Assembly (NCBI GenBank): GCA_964036275.1
Contig: OZ038439.1
Span: 8,616,669 to 8,680,668, forward strand
DNA length: 64,000 bases
Reading direction: 5' to 3'
Origin: Litoditis marina
Taxonomy: Eukaryota > Nematoda > Chromadorea > Rhabditida > Rhabditidae
The translations under genes were made by a program, and so were the position numbers. Below the pieces are notes generated by a model. The model searched no databases, was not told the origin of the DNA, and saw only the letters and a list, made by a program, of their open reading frames with translations. Positions 24,192 through 35,831 of the stretch are shown here, piece after piece. Each line of letters begins with the position of its first letter. Position 1 is the first letter of the stretch.

Positions 24192-24528
24192 ACATTTCTG
24201 GCCGGCAACAACTCTGTGGTACACTGAAGGCTAGCCAACCCTGTCAAAGATCAGACTAGATTATCCATTGCTATTATGGGGGTTAATTGGTGTTTTCTTA
24301 TTAAAAAAGGTATGTGATATTGAATATTGACAGATAGATTGTAGAGATCCTTGAAAACACAATTGATCTGGATTTTAAAAATGAGTATAAATATCAAGTT
24401 CAACTTACTAGTAAACAAAACAATAATTTTCCAGATGAAACAAATAATAACAGTGTATCAAATGTTAACCTTTAAGAACCTTTAAGTTGAGTCTGGGCTT
24501 TAAAATTGGGGTAAGAAGTCAAAACAAT

Positions 24529-24556
24529 GCGCCTTAGACCGCTCGGCCATCTGACC
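24529..24556 (-). pseudogene. tRNA-Leu remnant (5' 28 nt), array copy 34
   Basis: Same deletion junction as copy 29, 2161 bp away. Confidence 0.9.
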
Positions 24557-24894
24557 ACATTTCTGGCCGGCAACAACTCTGTGGTACACTGAAGGCTAGC
24601 CAACCCTGTCAAAGATCAGACTAGATTATCCATTGCTATTATGGGGGTTAATTGGTGTTTTCTTATTAAAAAAGGTATGTGATATTGAATATTGACAGAT
24701 AGATTGTAGAGATCCTTAAAAACACAATTGATCTGGATTTTAAAAATGAGTATAAATATCAAGTTCAACTTACTAGTAAACAAAACAATAATTTTCCAAA
24801 TGAAACAAATAATAACAGTGTATCAAATGTTAACCTTTAAGAACCTTTAAGTTGAGTCTGGGCTTTAAAATTAGGGTAAAAAAGTCCAAACAAT

Positions 24895-24976
24895 TGATCA
24901 GAGTGGGATTCGAACCCACGCCTCCGAAGAGACTGGTGCCTTAAACCAGCGCCTTAGACCGCTCGGCCATCTGACC
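24895..24976 (-). tRNA. tRNA-Leu(AAG), array copy 35
   Basis: Identical to the consensus; lies 21 bp left of the LTR element. An element promoter or heterochromatin could influence it. Confidence 0.95.
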
Positions 24977-24997
24977 ACATTTCTGGCCGGCAACAAC

Positions 24998-25637
24998 TGT
25001 CGCGCGAAGCGACCACTGTGTTTCTAGCGATTGCGTCATGGAATGCGCGCTGGCGCAATGTCAGTGCGCACACACCTTTGCGCCTTTCAGGTGCGCGCAA
25101 TTTGAGATTTCTGGCCTAAAATCTGCAGTCGGAGGAATTATGTCACGCGAGTAGGTTGCGAGGGAGGTGATGGAATATTTTATTCCTGCGAAAAAATGGT
25201 GTGCAAAATAGAAACAAGCGAGTATATGAAATTATAACACTCTTCCTAGCGATAGTTAGGTTTTCTCTAAGTAGTGCGGCGAAGTTTGTAATGTTGAAAT
25301 GTATAGCGAGTTTCGGCGATTTATACCTTTGTTCAGCGAAGCGATTTCTTGTTGAGCGATATTTTATTGTATTGTACATACAAGAGTGCGTAGTAAACCT
25401 ATGTATTCTACGTGTTTTGTTCTATATGATTCACACAAGGCAAGGTTGGAAAATGAGACAGTTGCATGTCAATGTGACTGTAAGGTTATCGCCCAGCAAT
25501 GTGTAAAATACCACTGAACCACCGTAAATGCACTGGACAGTCGATTTCTTGCCTAGCAAGAGCTGACTTGTCATATTTTGGCTAACTTCTTACTTTTGGC
25601 TAAAATTAGCATGAAAACACATTCAGCTGGCGCGAAA
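24998..25637 (+). repeat. 5' LTR
   Basis: Begins TGTCGCGCGAAGCGACC and ends AGCTGGCGCGAAA. Matches 29104-29743 with no difference that I could see. Rich in the tetramer GCGA on the plus strand, with eight between about 25215 and 25360. Confidence 0.92.
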
Positions 25638-25650
25638 TGGTGCATCGGCC
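25638..25650 (+). promoter_or_regulatory. Primer-binding site complementary to tRNA-Gly(GCC)
   Basis: TGGTGCATCGGCC lies immediately after the LTR. Its complement GGCCGATGCACCA equals the 3' end, including CCA, of the invertebrate tRNA-Gly(GCC) as I remember it. It would prime minus-strand DNA synthesis. Confidence 0.8.
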
Positions 25651-28123
25651 ATATGGTACTGATGTTGCGAGTGACTGAGTGCGATTTATATGCGATACAC
25701 TTGTGTGAATCATATTCTCGATAGATATTCTTGAGCTGTCCAATTTTTGATTTTCGAATTATGCAATTACTTTGTGATTGAAAAGTGCGACCCAGTGCGA
25801 TTGAGGCGAACCAGCGCTAATTGTAGCGCGCGAAAAAGACTCGTTTGAATTGAAATCGAAAAAAGTCGATTTCGTGTTTTTCTCTCGCAATTTGTTGTTT
25901 GTTATGCGATTATTGTGATTCTTCTGATCTTTTTCATTTGTTCTGTTGTGCGAATTAGTGAGAATTACCCTGCAAGTTTTCAGAACTTTCTGGGCAAAGC
26001 GAAATTTTTCGATTGAGGATGAGCGACGCAATTCGATCTACTCTGGAATGGAAAGGTGACTATTTACGAAGTTTTCGATATTCTATTCCAGTTATGCTGA
26101 ACAATTTCCTGGTTTGTGACAAGACGAGAGTAAAATAGTTTTCTTGAGCAGGAGTTTTGCGATTTTGTCGACGAGTTCAATGAAAATTGTTTGTCATGTA
26201 GGATAGCAAGCAAATTATGAGCTGTGAGGGAATTGATAAGAGCGATGGTGAGCCTTTTGTTAATGTGCGATTTTTCTTATAGGCGATTGGCGAAGAGTTA
26301 ATATGATTTTCAGGTTTCTTGCTTATTCAAAATTCGAAATGTTCGATTCGTAGCTGGTTGAAGAAGAGAAGAAAAGGATGATGCTAATTTGAAGAAGCTA
26401 CACAGTCGACCTTCTCTTTCGGAGACCGCCAAAGCGGTGGAACTGCTGGACGCATAAGGTAAGAGAATAATTTTTATTTCGTAGTGGCGGCTGGTGCGTA
26501 GCACTGGTTGCAGATGAGGTTTATTTATTATTTTTTCTTTTGTGCGACAGTGATGAAGGCGAGACCGTGAAAAACATACGTGTGTGAGAGAATAAGGCGA
26601 TACGTTGAGGCGATTTTGACTGAGTGACATATTTTTTCGGCGAATTTTTCGAGCAAGCAAGTCAGCAATAATGTGAATGTCGAGCGATTATGAGTGAAGG
26701 AGAGCGAGTTCGATTGTGTGCATGCTGTAATAATGAACTAGTTGTATCCTGTGCGAATAGCGAATAGGCAACAGAAACTGAATTCAATTTACTGGAGATA
26801 GTCAACTGTAGTTTTGGCGAATCCAACGTCTGAAGACGAACAGTCCTAGTGGTTTTGACAAGGCTAGTTGCTTTTCTAGCGAGTGAGTTGATGAGTCTGA
26901 CCTCTGACTGTGTGATTCGGTTTTTGCAATTTTCGCTTAGCGTGTGTCTAGTTCGCGAATGAAAGTGACTGTGTAGCGAGTAGTTTATTGTGAACTTGAT
27001 TATTACTGCCGAGCTATGGATTGATAGACGTATTGATCGATAGTGTGTATATTCCACTGGGTGTTGCTCGCATTGTCTTGGAACTTGGAAGTGGGAATTA
27101 AGTAATGCTGAACTGAGTGAGAGTGGGATTCTGTGGACTTGAATGAAGTCAGAGCGAGTCGCAAGTGACGTGCAGAATAATCTTTGAAGTTGGATGAGCT
27201 CACAGTTTGTTTTTCGTTGTCGGTGATACATTTTGGTTCGTGATGGCTAATTCTATGAATACTAACAGAAAGAGGGCAATTGTTTTGTGAAACCAATAAT
27301 TGGACGATGTCGCGAGTGTAAAGTGAGTAATGTGAAATTTGGAAAATGGCCTGGCGGTCATTCAATTTTTTGTTCTGGCGATTAATTTCCGACTGTAATA
27401 TTTGCTAAATGTTTGATTGCCGTAAGATGTGGGACTGAGTTACGTACGTTGGACTTTTGAAGTTGGCGCTTGGATTTGAATTGTTGACGCGAGAGTTGAT
27501 TTTCTGATTATTTACGTCACTCATGAATGTTTTGGAGAAGTATGATAGAAGTATGGAGACTTGATGAGGGATTGAATTTTGTTCATGGTGAAGGAATTGA
27601 AAAAGAGATAGATGAAAGTTTATTTTGTTTTTTGAATACTCGGTTTGTAAAACTTTTCTTGCGAGCGAACTCAATTACTTTGGCGAATTTTTCCGAGGGT
27701 ATTAAGGGGAACGACGCTGAATATTGGAACTATAGTCAGTGAGAGTGAGTGCCTAATGCGAGGTGATCAGTGAGATCAAGGATCAATCGTAATTAATTTG
27801 TTGTACTGAACTAGGTATCTGGTACTTGTAGCCTACCAGATACATTTATATGCGAGTGTGGCGTGTTCTACGTTTGGCGAGCATTTTTCTATTTTGAGTG
27901 CGATCAGGATCGGGATGCCTTTTTGCCCAGCTACATTACTTTGACGTTTGCGCTACGTCCATCCCAGATGCCGGTCGTTGGCGAACCGGAGTTCTCATCA
28001 ATGCGAAAATTGTCATGAAATTTTTGTGCGCCAACCCTTTGAATTAGAGCGAGAGTATGCGAGTGAAAGTGCAAGTTTTTTTTGAACTCGATTTGATAAC
28101 TGGTTAACTAACTAGGGTGATAA

Positions 28124-28350
28124 GGAGCGAAATGGCGTAACGTAATTCGTCGAGCGTGCGATAGAGAGTGACTAAGAGAGTCCAAAGGAGCGGAATGGCG
28201 TAACGAAAATCGTCGAGCGGGTGAATAATAGGAGCGGAATGGCGTAACGAAAATCGTCGAGCGTGTGTATAATAGGAGTGGAATGGCGTAAAGAAAATCG
28301 TCGAGCGGGTGAATAGTGATCGCCATGGCGAATAAGAAATCGTCGAGCGT
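28124..28350 (+). repeat. Tandem repeat inside the LTR element
   Basis: About four copies of a motif GGAGCGGAATGGCGTAACG followed by TCGTCGAGCG. Copies start at 28124, 28187, 28231 and 28275 (44 bp spacing for the last three), with a degenerate fifth near 28320. Confidence 0.75.
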
Positions 28351-29095
28351 GTGAGAGAAAGCGACTAAGAAATGTCAGCTAATGATCATAAGATCAATAT
28401 AAACGAGTCAAGGAGTTAGTCATATCCTGTGGCGTCGTACGATTCGAGTGAGCGTTGTATCAAAGAGGTGAATCGACTCTTGTGATAGGGTTGTAATTGA
28501 GCGCGATTCAGAGTGTATCCTGGAGGGAATCGACTCTAGTGATAAAAGTATGACTGCAAATGCGTAAAACGGAAATTTGGAAGTTTTCGTAGTGTTTGTG
28601 AAGGAACGAACGATTGAAGTTCCTACGTTGATAAAGTGTGAGCGATTTGACAGTAGATCAAGGAAATGGATGGTGAAAAGTGATGACGTGAGAGATTGTG
28701 ATTGTGGAGCATTCCATGTTATACAATTTTCGCGAGACAACGGTTTTGGGCGATTTTATACAGAACTATGCGAAAAGTGTGACTTGAGATTGACTTGAGA
28801 TGAATGTGATTTGAGCGAAAGCGAATGTTTGTGTTGCTATTTATGTTCTATATGCGAAAGTTGTGTTCAGGAGATGCGAGCGATTCGGTGATAGCGCTTA
28901 CGGATTCGTCTACGAAGATTGTCGCTCGTCTACGCTGGTGGTGGAGGCTGCTCGAAGGCCGCTTCTCGCAGTCTGGTCCGGTTCAAGATGATATGTAGTT
29001 TAGTTTTTAGTCTTCAGTTACACATTGTATAGCTGTTAACTAAGTTTACGTATTAATTATCACCTAATGCGTTCATTTGTCGTTTATCGTTGTTC

Positions 29096-29103
29096 AAGGG
29101 GAG
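29096..29103 (+). promoter_or_regulatory. Polypurine tract
   Basis: AAGGGGAG directly precedes the 3' LTR and is the expected primer for plus-strand synthesis. Confidence 0.75.
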
Positions 29104-29743
29104 TGTCGCGCGAAGCGACCACTGTGTTTCTAGCGATTGCGTCATGGAATGCGCGCTGGCGCAATGTCAGTGCGCACACACCTTTGCGCCTTTCAGGTGC
29201 GCGCAATTTGAGATTTCTGGCCTAAAATCTGCAGTCGGAGGAATTATGTCACGCGAGTAGGTTGCGAGGGAGGTGATGGAATATTTTATTCCTGCGAAAA
29301 AATGGTGTGCAAAATAGAAACAAGCGAGTATATGAAATTATAACACTCTTCCTAGCGATAGTTAGGTTTTCTCTAAGTAGTGCGGCGAAGTTTGTAATGT
29401 TGAAATGTATAGCGAGTTTCGGCGATTTATACCTTTGTTCAGCGAAGCGATTTCTTGTTGAGCGATATTTTATTGTATTGTACATACAAGAGTGCGTAGT
29501 AAACCTATGTATTCTACGTGTTTTGTTCTATATGATTCACACAAGGCAAGGTTGGAAAATGAGACAGTTGCATGTCAATGTGACTGTAAGGTTATCGCCC
29601 AGCAATGTGTAAAATACCACTGAACCACCGTAAATGCACTGGACAGTCGATTTCTTGCCTAGCAAGAGCTGACTTGTCATATTTTGGCTAACTTCTTACT
29701 TTTGGCTAAAATTAGCATGAAAACACATTCAGCTGGCGCGAAA
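29104..29743 (+). repeat. 3' LTR
   Basis: Copy of 24998-25637, followed by the ACAAC target duplication and then the resumed tRNA array unit. Confidence 0.92.
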
Positions 29744-30062
29744 ACAACTCTGTGACACACTGAAGGCTAGCCAACCCTGTCAAAGATCAGACTAGATAAT
29801 CCATTGCTATTATGTGGTTAATTGGTATTTTTTTTACAAACAGTATGTGATATTGAATATTGACAGATAGATTGTAGAGATCCTTGAAAACACAATTGAT
29901 CTGGATTTTAAAAATGAGTATAAATATCAAATTCAACTTACTAGTAAACAAAACAATAATTTTCCAAATGAAACAAATAATAACAGTGTATCAAATGTTA
30001 ACCTTTAAGAACCTTTAAGTTGAGTCTGGGCTTTAAAATTAGGGTAAAAAAGTCAAAACAAT

Positions 30063-30265
30063 TGATCAGAGTGGGATTCGAACCCACGCCTCCGAAGAGA
30101 CTGGTGCCTTAAACCAGCGCCTTAGGCCGCTCGGCCATCAGAGGCCGTATGCATGAATCATCCCGGGCCGGGTTGGGATGCTATCCCGAGCTATTTCCCG
30201 GCCAATTAAGCTCGGGATAGCATCCCAACCCGGCCCGGGATGTTTCATGCATACGGCCTCTGACC
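30063..30265 (-). pseudogene. tRNA-Leu split by a hairpin element, array copy 36
   Basis: Same interruption as copy 31. The offset of 6912 bp from copy 31 equals 2161 bp plus the LTR element with one target duplication (4751 bp). Confidence 0.92.
30140..30260. mobile_element. 121 bp hairpin element inside tRNA copy 36
   Basis: Identical in appearance to the element at 23228-23348; spread by duplication of the array unit, not by a new insertion. Confidence 0.85.
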
Positions 30266-30601
30266 ACATTTCTGGCCGGCAACAACTCTGTGGTACACTG
30301 AAGGCTAGCCAACCCTGTCAAAGATCAGACTAGATTATCCATTGCTATTATAGGGGTTAATTGGTGTTTTCTTATTAAAAAAGGTATGTGATATTGAATA
30401 TTGACAGATAGATTGTAGAGATCCTTGAAAACACAATTGATCTGGATTTTAAAAATAAGTATAAATATCAAGTTCAACTTACTTAAACAAAACAATAATT
30501 TTCCAAATGAAACAAATAATAACAGTGTATCAAATGTTAACCTTTAAGAACCTTTAAGTTGAGTCTGGGCTTTAAAATTAGGGTAAAAAAGTCAAAACAA
30601 T

Positions 30602-30683
30602 TGATCAGAGTGGGATTCGAACCCACGCCTCCGAAGAGACTGGTGCCTTAAACCAGCGCCTTAGACCGCTCGGCCATCTGACC
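30602..30683 (-). tRNA. tRNA-Leu(AAG), array copy 37
   Basis: Identical to the consensus. The unit upstream has a small deletion (ACTTAAACAAAAC). Confidence 0.95.
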
Positions 30684-31021
30684 ACATTTCTGGCCGGCAA
30701 CAACTCTGTGGTACACTGAAGGCTAGCCAACCCTGTCAAAGATCAGACTAGATTATCCATTGCTATTATAGGGGTTAATTGGTGTTTTCTTATTAAAAAA
30801 GGTATGTGATATTGAATATTGACAGATAGATTGTAGAGATCCTTGAAAACACAATTGATCTGGATTTTAAAAATGAGTATAAATATCAAGTTCAACTTAC
30901 TAGTAAACAAAACAATAATTTTCCAAATGAAACAAATAATAACAGTGTATCAAATGTTAACCTTTAAGAACCTTTAAGTTGAGTCTGGGCTTTAAAATTA
31001 GGGTAAAAAAGTCAAAACAAT

Positions 31022-31103
31022 TGATCAGAGTGGGATTCGAACCCACGCCTCCGAAGAGACTGGTGCCTTAAACCAGCGCCTTAGACCGCTCGGCCATCTG
31101 ACC
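31022..31103 (-). tRNA. tRNA-Leu(AAG), array copy 38
   Basis: Identical to the consensus. Confidence 0.95.
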
Positions 31104-31436
31104 ACATTTCTGGCCGGCAACAATTCTGTGGTACACTGAGGGCTCGCCGACCCTGTCAAAGATCAGACTAGATAATCCATTGCTATTATGTGGTTAATTG
31201 GTATTTTTTTACAAACAGTATGTGATATTGAATATTGACAGATAGATTGTAGAGATCCTTGAAAACACAATTGATCTGGATTTTAAAAATGAGTATAAAT
31301 ATCAAGTTCAACTTACTAGTAAACAAAACAATAATTTTCCAAATGAAAGAAATAATAACAGTGTATCAAATGTTAACCTTTAAGAACCTTTAAGTTGAGT
31401 CTGGGCTTTAAAATTGGGGTAAGAAGTCAAAACAAT

Positions 31437-31518
31437 TGATCAGAGTGGGATTCGAACCCACGCCTCCGAAGAGACTGGTGCCTTAAACCAGCGCCTTAGA
31501 CCGCTCGGCCATCTGACC
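31437..31518 (-). tRNA. tRNA-Leu(AAG), array copy 39
   Basis: Identical to the consensus; second terminator run interrupted (GTAAGAAGTC). Confidence 0.95.
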
Positions 31519-31854
31519 ACATTTCTGGCCGGCAACAACTCTGTGGTACACTGAAGGCTAGCCAACCCTGTCAAAGATCAGACTAGATTATCCATTCCTA
31601 TTATGGGGGTTAATTGGTATTTTTTTTTCAAACAGTATGTGATATTGAATATTGACAGATAGATTGTAGAGATCCTTGAAAACACAATTGATCTGGATTT
31701 TAAAAATGAGTATAAATATCAAGTTCAACTTACTAGTAAACAAAACAATAATTTTCCAAATGAAACAAATAATAACAGTGTATCAAATGTTAACCTTTAA
31801 GAACCTTTAAGTTGAGTCTGAGCTTTAAAATTGGGGTAAAAAAGTCAAAACAAT

Positions 31855-31936
31855 TGATCAGAGTGGGATTCGAACCCACGCCTCCGAAGAGACTGGTGCC
31901 TTAAACCAGCGCCTTAGACCGCTCGGCCATCTGACC
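31855..31936 (-). tRNA. tRNA-Leu(AAG), array copy 40
   Basis: Identical to the consensus. Confidence 0.95.
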
Positions 31937-32274
31937 ACATTTCTGGCCGGCAACAACTCTGTGGTACACTGAAGGCTAGCCAACCCTGTCAAAGATCAGA
32001 CTAGATTATCCATTGCTATTATAGGGGTTAATTGGTGTTTTCTTATTAAAAAAGGTATGTGATATTGAATATTGACAGATAGATTGTAGAGATCCTTGAA
32101 AACACAATTGATCTGGATTTTAAAAATGAGTATAAATATCAAGTTCAACTTACTAGTAAACAAAACAATAATTTTCCAAATGAAACAAATAATAACAGTG
32201 TATCAAATGTTAACCTTTAAGAACCTTTAAGTTGAGTCTAAGCTTTAAAATTGGGGTAAAAAAGTCAAAACAAT

Positions 32275-32356
32275 TGATCAGAGTGGGATTCGATCCCACG
32301 CCTCCGAAGAGACTGGTGCCTTAAACCAGCGCCTTAGACCGCTCGGCCATCTGACC
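32275..32356 (-). tRNA. tRNA-Leu(AAG) variant, array copy 41
   Basis: T54 of the T loop is changed to A (loop ATCGAAT). This hits both the T54-A58 tertiary pair and the box B promoter, so poor expression is likely. Confidence 0.85.
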
Positions 32357-32694
32357 ACATTTCTGGCCGGCAACAACTCTGTGGTACACTGAAGGCTAGC
32401 CAGCCCTGTCAAAGATCAGACTAGATTATCCATTGCTATTATAGGGGTTAATTGGTGTTTTCTTATTAAAAAAGGTATGTGATATTGAATATTGACAGAT
32501 AGATTGTAGAGATCCTTGAAAACACAATTGATCTGGATTTTAAAAATGAGTATAAATATCAAGTTCAACTTACTAGTAAACAAAACAATAATTTTCCAAA
32601 TGAAACAAATAATAACAGTGTATCAAATGTTAACCTTTAAGAACCTTTAAGTTGAGTCTAAGCTTTAAAATTGGGGTAAAAAAGTCAAAACAAT

Positions 32695-32776
32695 TGATCA
32701 GAGTGGGATTCGAACCCACGCCTCCGAAGAGACTGGTGCCTTAAACCAGCGCCTTAGACCGCTCGGCCATCTGACC
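32695..32776 (-). tRNA. tRNA-Leu(AAG), array copy 42
   Basis: Identical to the consensus; its unit is near-identical to that of copy 41. Confidence 0.95.
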
Positions 32777-33113
32777 ACATTTCTGGCCGGCAACAACTCT
32801 GTGGTACACTGAAGGCTAGCCAGCCCTGTCAAAGATCAGACTAGATTATCCATTGCTATTATGGGGGTTAATTGGTGTTTTCTTATTAAAAAAGGTATGT
32901 GATATTGAATATTGACAGATAGATTGTAGAGATCCTTGAAAACACAATTGATCTGGATTTTAAAAATGAGTATAAATATCAAGTTCAACTTACTAGTAAA
33001 CAAAACAATAATTTTCCAGATGAAACAAATAATAACAGTGTATCAAATGTTAACCTTTAAGAACCTTTAAGTTGAGTCTGGGCTTTAAAATTGGGGTAAG
33101 AAGTCAAAACAAT

Positions 33114-33195
33114 TGATCAGAGTGGGATTCGAACCCACGCCTCCGAAGAGACTGGTGCCTTAAACCAGCGCCTTAGACCGCTCGGCCATCTGACC
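33114..33195 (-). tRNA. tRNA-Leu(AAG), array copy 43
   Basis: Identical to the consensus; second terminator run interrupted. Confidence 0.95.
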
Positions 33196-33531
33196 ACATT
33201 TCTGGCCGGCAACAACTCTGTGGTACACTGAAGGCTAGCCAACCCTGTCAAAGATCAGACTAGATTATCCATTCCTATTATGGGGGTTAATTGGTATTTT
33301 TTTTTCAAACAGTATGTGATATTGAATATTGACAGATAGATTGTAGAGATCCTTGAAAACACAATTGATCTGGATTTTAAAAATGAGTATAAATATCAAG
33401 TTCAACTTACTAGTAAACAAAACAATAATTTTCCAAATGAAACAAATAATAACAGTGTATCAAATGTTAACCTTTAAGAACCTTTAAGTTGAGTCTGGGC
33501 TTTAAAATTGGGGTAAAAAAGTCAAAACAAT

Positions 33532-33613
33532 TGATCAGAGTGGGATTCGAACCCACGCCTCCGAAGAGACTGGTGCCTTAAACCAGCGCCTTAGACCGCT
33601 CGGCCATCTGACC
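33532..33613 (-). tRNA. tRNA-Leu(AAG), array copy 44
   Basis: Identical to the consensus. Confidence 0.95.
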
Positions 33614-33951
33614 ACATTTCTGGCCGGCAACAACTCTGTGGTACACTGAAGGCTAGCCAACCCTGTCAAAGATCAGACTAGATTATCCATTGCTATTATA
33701 GGGGTTAATTGGTGTTTTCTTATTAAAAAAGGTATGTGATATTGAATACTGACAGATAGATTGTAGAGATCTTTGAAAACACAATTGATCTGGATTTTAA
33801 AAATGAGTATAAATATCAAGTTCAACTTACTAGTATACAAAACAATAATTTTCCAAATGAAACAAATAATAACAGTGTATCAAATGTTAACCTTTAAGAA
33901 CCTTTAAGTTGAGTCTGGGCTTTAAAATTAGGGTAAAAAAGTCAAAACAAT

Positions 33952-34033
33952 TGATCAGAGTGGGATTCGAACCCACGCCTCCGAAGAGACTGGTGCCTTA
34001 AACCAGCGCCTTAGACCGCTCGGCCATCTGACC
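33952..34033 (-). tRNA. tRNA-Leu(AAG), array copy 45
   Basis: Identical to the consensus. Confidence 0.95.
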
Positions 34034-34371
34034 ACATTTATGGCCGGCAACAACTCTGTGGTACACTGAAGGCTAGCCAACCCTGTCAAAGATCAGACTA
34101 GATTATCCATTGCTATTATAGGGGTTAATTGGTGTTTTCTTATTAAAAAATTTATGTGATATTGAATATTGACAGATAGATTGTAGAGATCCTTGAAAAC
34201 ACAATTGATCTGGATTTTAAAAATGAGTATAAATATCAAGTTCAACTTACTAGTAAACAAAACAATAATTTTCCAAATGAAACAAATAATAACAGTGTAT
34301 CAAATGTTAACCTTTAAGAACCTTTAAGTTGAGTCTGGGCTTTAAAATTAGGGTAAAAAAGTCAAAACAAT

Positions 34372-34574
34372 TGATCAGAGTGGGATTCGAACCCACGCCT
34401 CCGAAGAGACTGGTGCCTTAAACCAGCGCCTTAGGCCGCTCGGCCATCAGAGGCCGTATGCATGAATCATCCCGGGCCGGGTTGGGATGCTATCCCGAGC
34501 TATTTCCCGACCAATTAAGCTCGGGATAGCATACCAACCCGGCCCGGGATGTTTCATACATACGGCCTCTGACC
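34372..34574 (-). pseudogene. tRNA-Leu split by a hairpin element, array copy 46
   Basis: Same split site as copies 31 and 36, here with a slightly diverged hairpin. Confidence 0.92.
34449..34569. mobile_element. 121 bp hairpin element inside tRNA copy 46
   Basis: Same element with a few substitutions (CCCGACCAATTA loop, GCATACCAACC and TTCATACATACGG in the right arm), making it the oldest or least homogenised of the three. Confidence 0.85.
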
Positions 34575-34912
34575 ACATTTCTGGCCGGCAACAACTCTGT
34601 GGTACACTGAAGGCTAGCCAACCCTGTCAAAGATCAGACTAGATTATCCATTGCTATTATAGGGGTTAATTGGTGTTTTCTTATTAAAAAAGGTATGTGA
34701 TATTGAATATTGACAGATAGATTGTAGAGATCCTTGAAAACACAATTGATCTGGATTTTAAAAATGAGTATAAATATCAAGTTCAACTTACTAGTAAACA
34801 AAACAATAATTTTCCAAATGAAACAAATAATAACAGTGTATCAAATGTTAACCTTTAAGAACCTTTAAGTTGAGTCTGGGCTTTAAAATTAGGGTAAAAA
34901 AGTCAAAACAAT

Positions 34913-34994
34913 TGATCAGAGTGGGATTCGAACCCACGCCTCCGAAGAGACTGGTGCCTTAAACCAGCGCCTTAGACCGCTCGGCCATCTGACC
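34913..34994 (-). tRNA. tRNA-Leu(AAG), array copy 47
   Basis: Identical to the consensus. Confidence 0.95.
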
Positions 34995-35332
34995 ACATTT
35001 ATGGCCGGCAACAACTCTGTGGTACACTGAAGGCTAGCCAACCCTGTCAAAGATCAGACTAGATTATCCATTGCTATTATAGGGGTTAATTGGTGTTTTC
35101 TTATTAAAAAAGGTATGTGATATTGAATATTGACAGATAGATTGTAGAGATCCTTGAAAACACAATTGATCTGGATTTTAAAAATGAGTATAAATATCAA
35201 GTTCAACTTACTAGTAAACAAAACAATAATTTTCCAAATGAAACAAATAATAACAGTGTATCAAATGTTAACCTTTAAGAACCTTTAAGTTGAGTCTGGG
35301 CTTTAAAATTAGGGTAAAAAAGTCAAAACAAT

Positions 35333-35414
35333 TGATCAGAGTGGGATTCGAACCCACGCCTCCGAAGAGACTGGTGCCTTAAACCAGCGCCTTAGACCGC
35401 TCGGCCATCTGACC
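35333..35414 (-). tRNA. tRNA-Leu(AAG), array copy 48
   Basis: Identical to the consensus. Confidence 0.95.
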
Positions 35415-35749
35415 ACATTTCTGGCCGGCAACAATTCTGTGGTACACTGAGGGCTCGCCGACCCTGTCAAAGATCAGACTAGATAATCCATTGCTATTAT
35501 GTGGTTAATTGGTATTTTTTTTACAAACAGTATGTGATATTGAATATTGACAGATAGATTGTAGAGATCCTTGAAAACACAATTGATCTGGATTTTAAAA
35601 ATGAGTATAAATATCAAGTTCAACTTACTAGTAAACAAAACAATAATTTTCCAAATGAAACAAATAATAACAGTGTATCAAATGTTAACCTTTAAGAACC
35701 TTTAAGTTGAGTCTGGGCTTTAAAATTAGGGTAAAAAAGTCAAAACAAT

Positions 35750-35831
35750 TGATCAGAGTGGGATTCGAACCCACGCCTCCGAAGAGACTGGTGCCTTAAA
35801 CCAGCGCCTTAGACCGCTCGGCCATATGACC
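35750..35831 (-). tRNA. tRNA-Leu(AAG) variant, array copy 49
   Basis: Position 6 of the acceptor stem is T instead of G, giving a T-C mismatch at pair 6-67. Confidence 0.88.

Larger units (their letters stand above)
24998..29743 (+). mobile_element. Non-autonomous LTR retrotransposon (LARD-like)
   Basis: Two direct repeats of about 640 bp (24998-25637 and 29104-29743) that look identical flank a 3.47 kb interior. The target duplication is ACAAC (24993-24997 and 29744-29748; 6 bp AACAAC if the LTR is one base shorter). A primer-binding site follows the left LTR directly and a purine tract precedes the right one, so the element reads on the plus strand. The interior has no recognisable gag, protease, reverse transcriptase or integrase; plus-strand frames are short. 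It is therefore likely mobilised in trans by another element. Identical LTRs and an intact target duplication suggest a recent insertion. Confidence 0.9.

Noticed and set aside
26310..27365. Overlapping minus-strand frames of 116-189 codons in the LTR element
   Set aside because: They are antisense to the element's direction as given by the primer site and purine tract, overlap in different frames, and reflect the biased composition.
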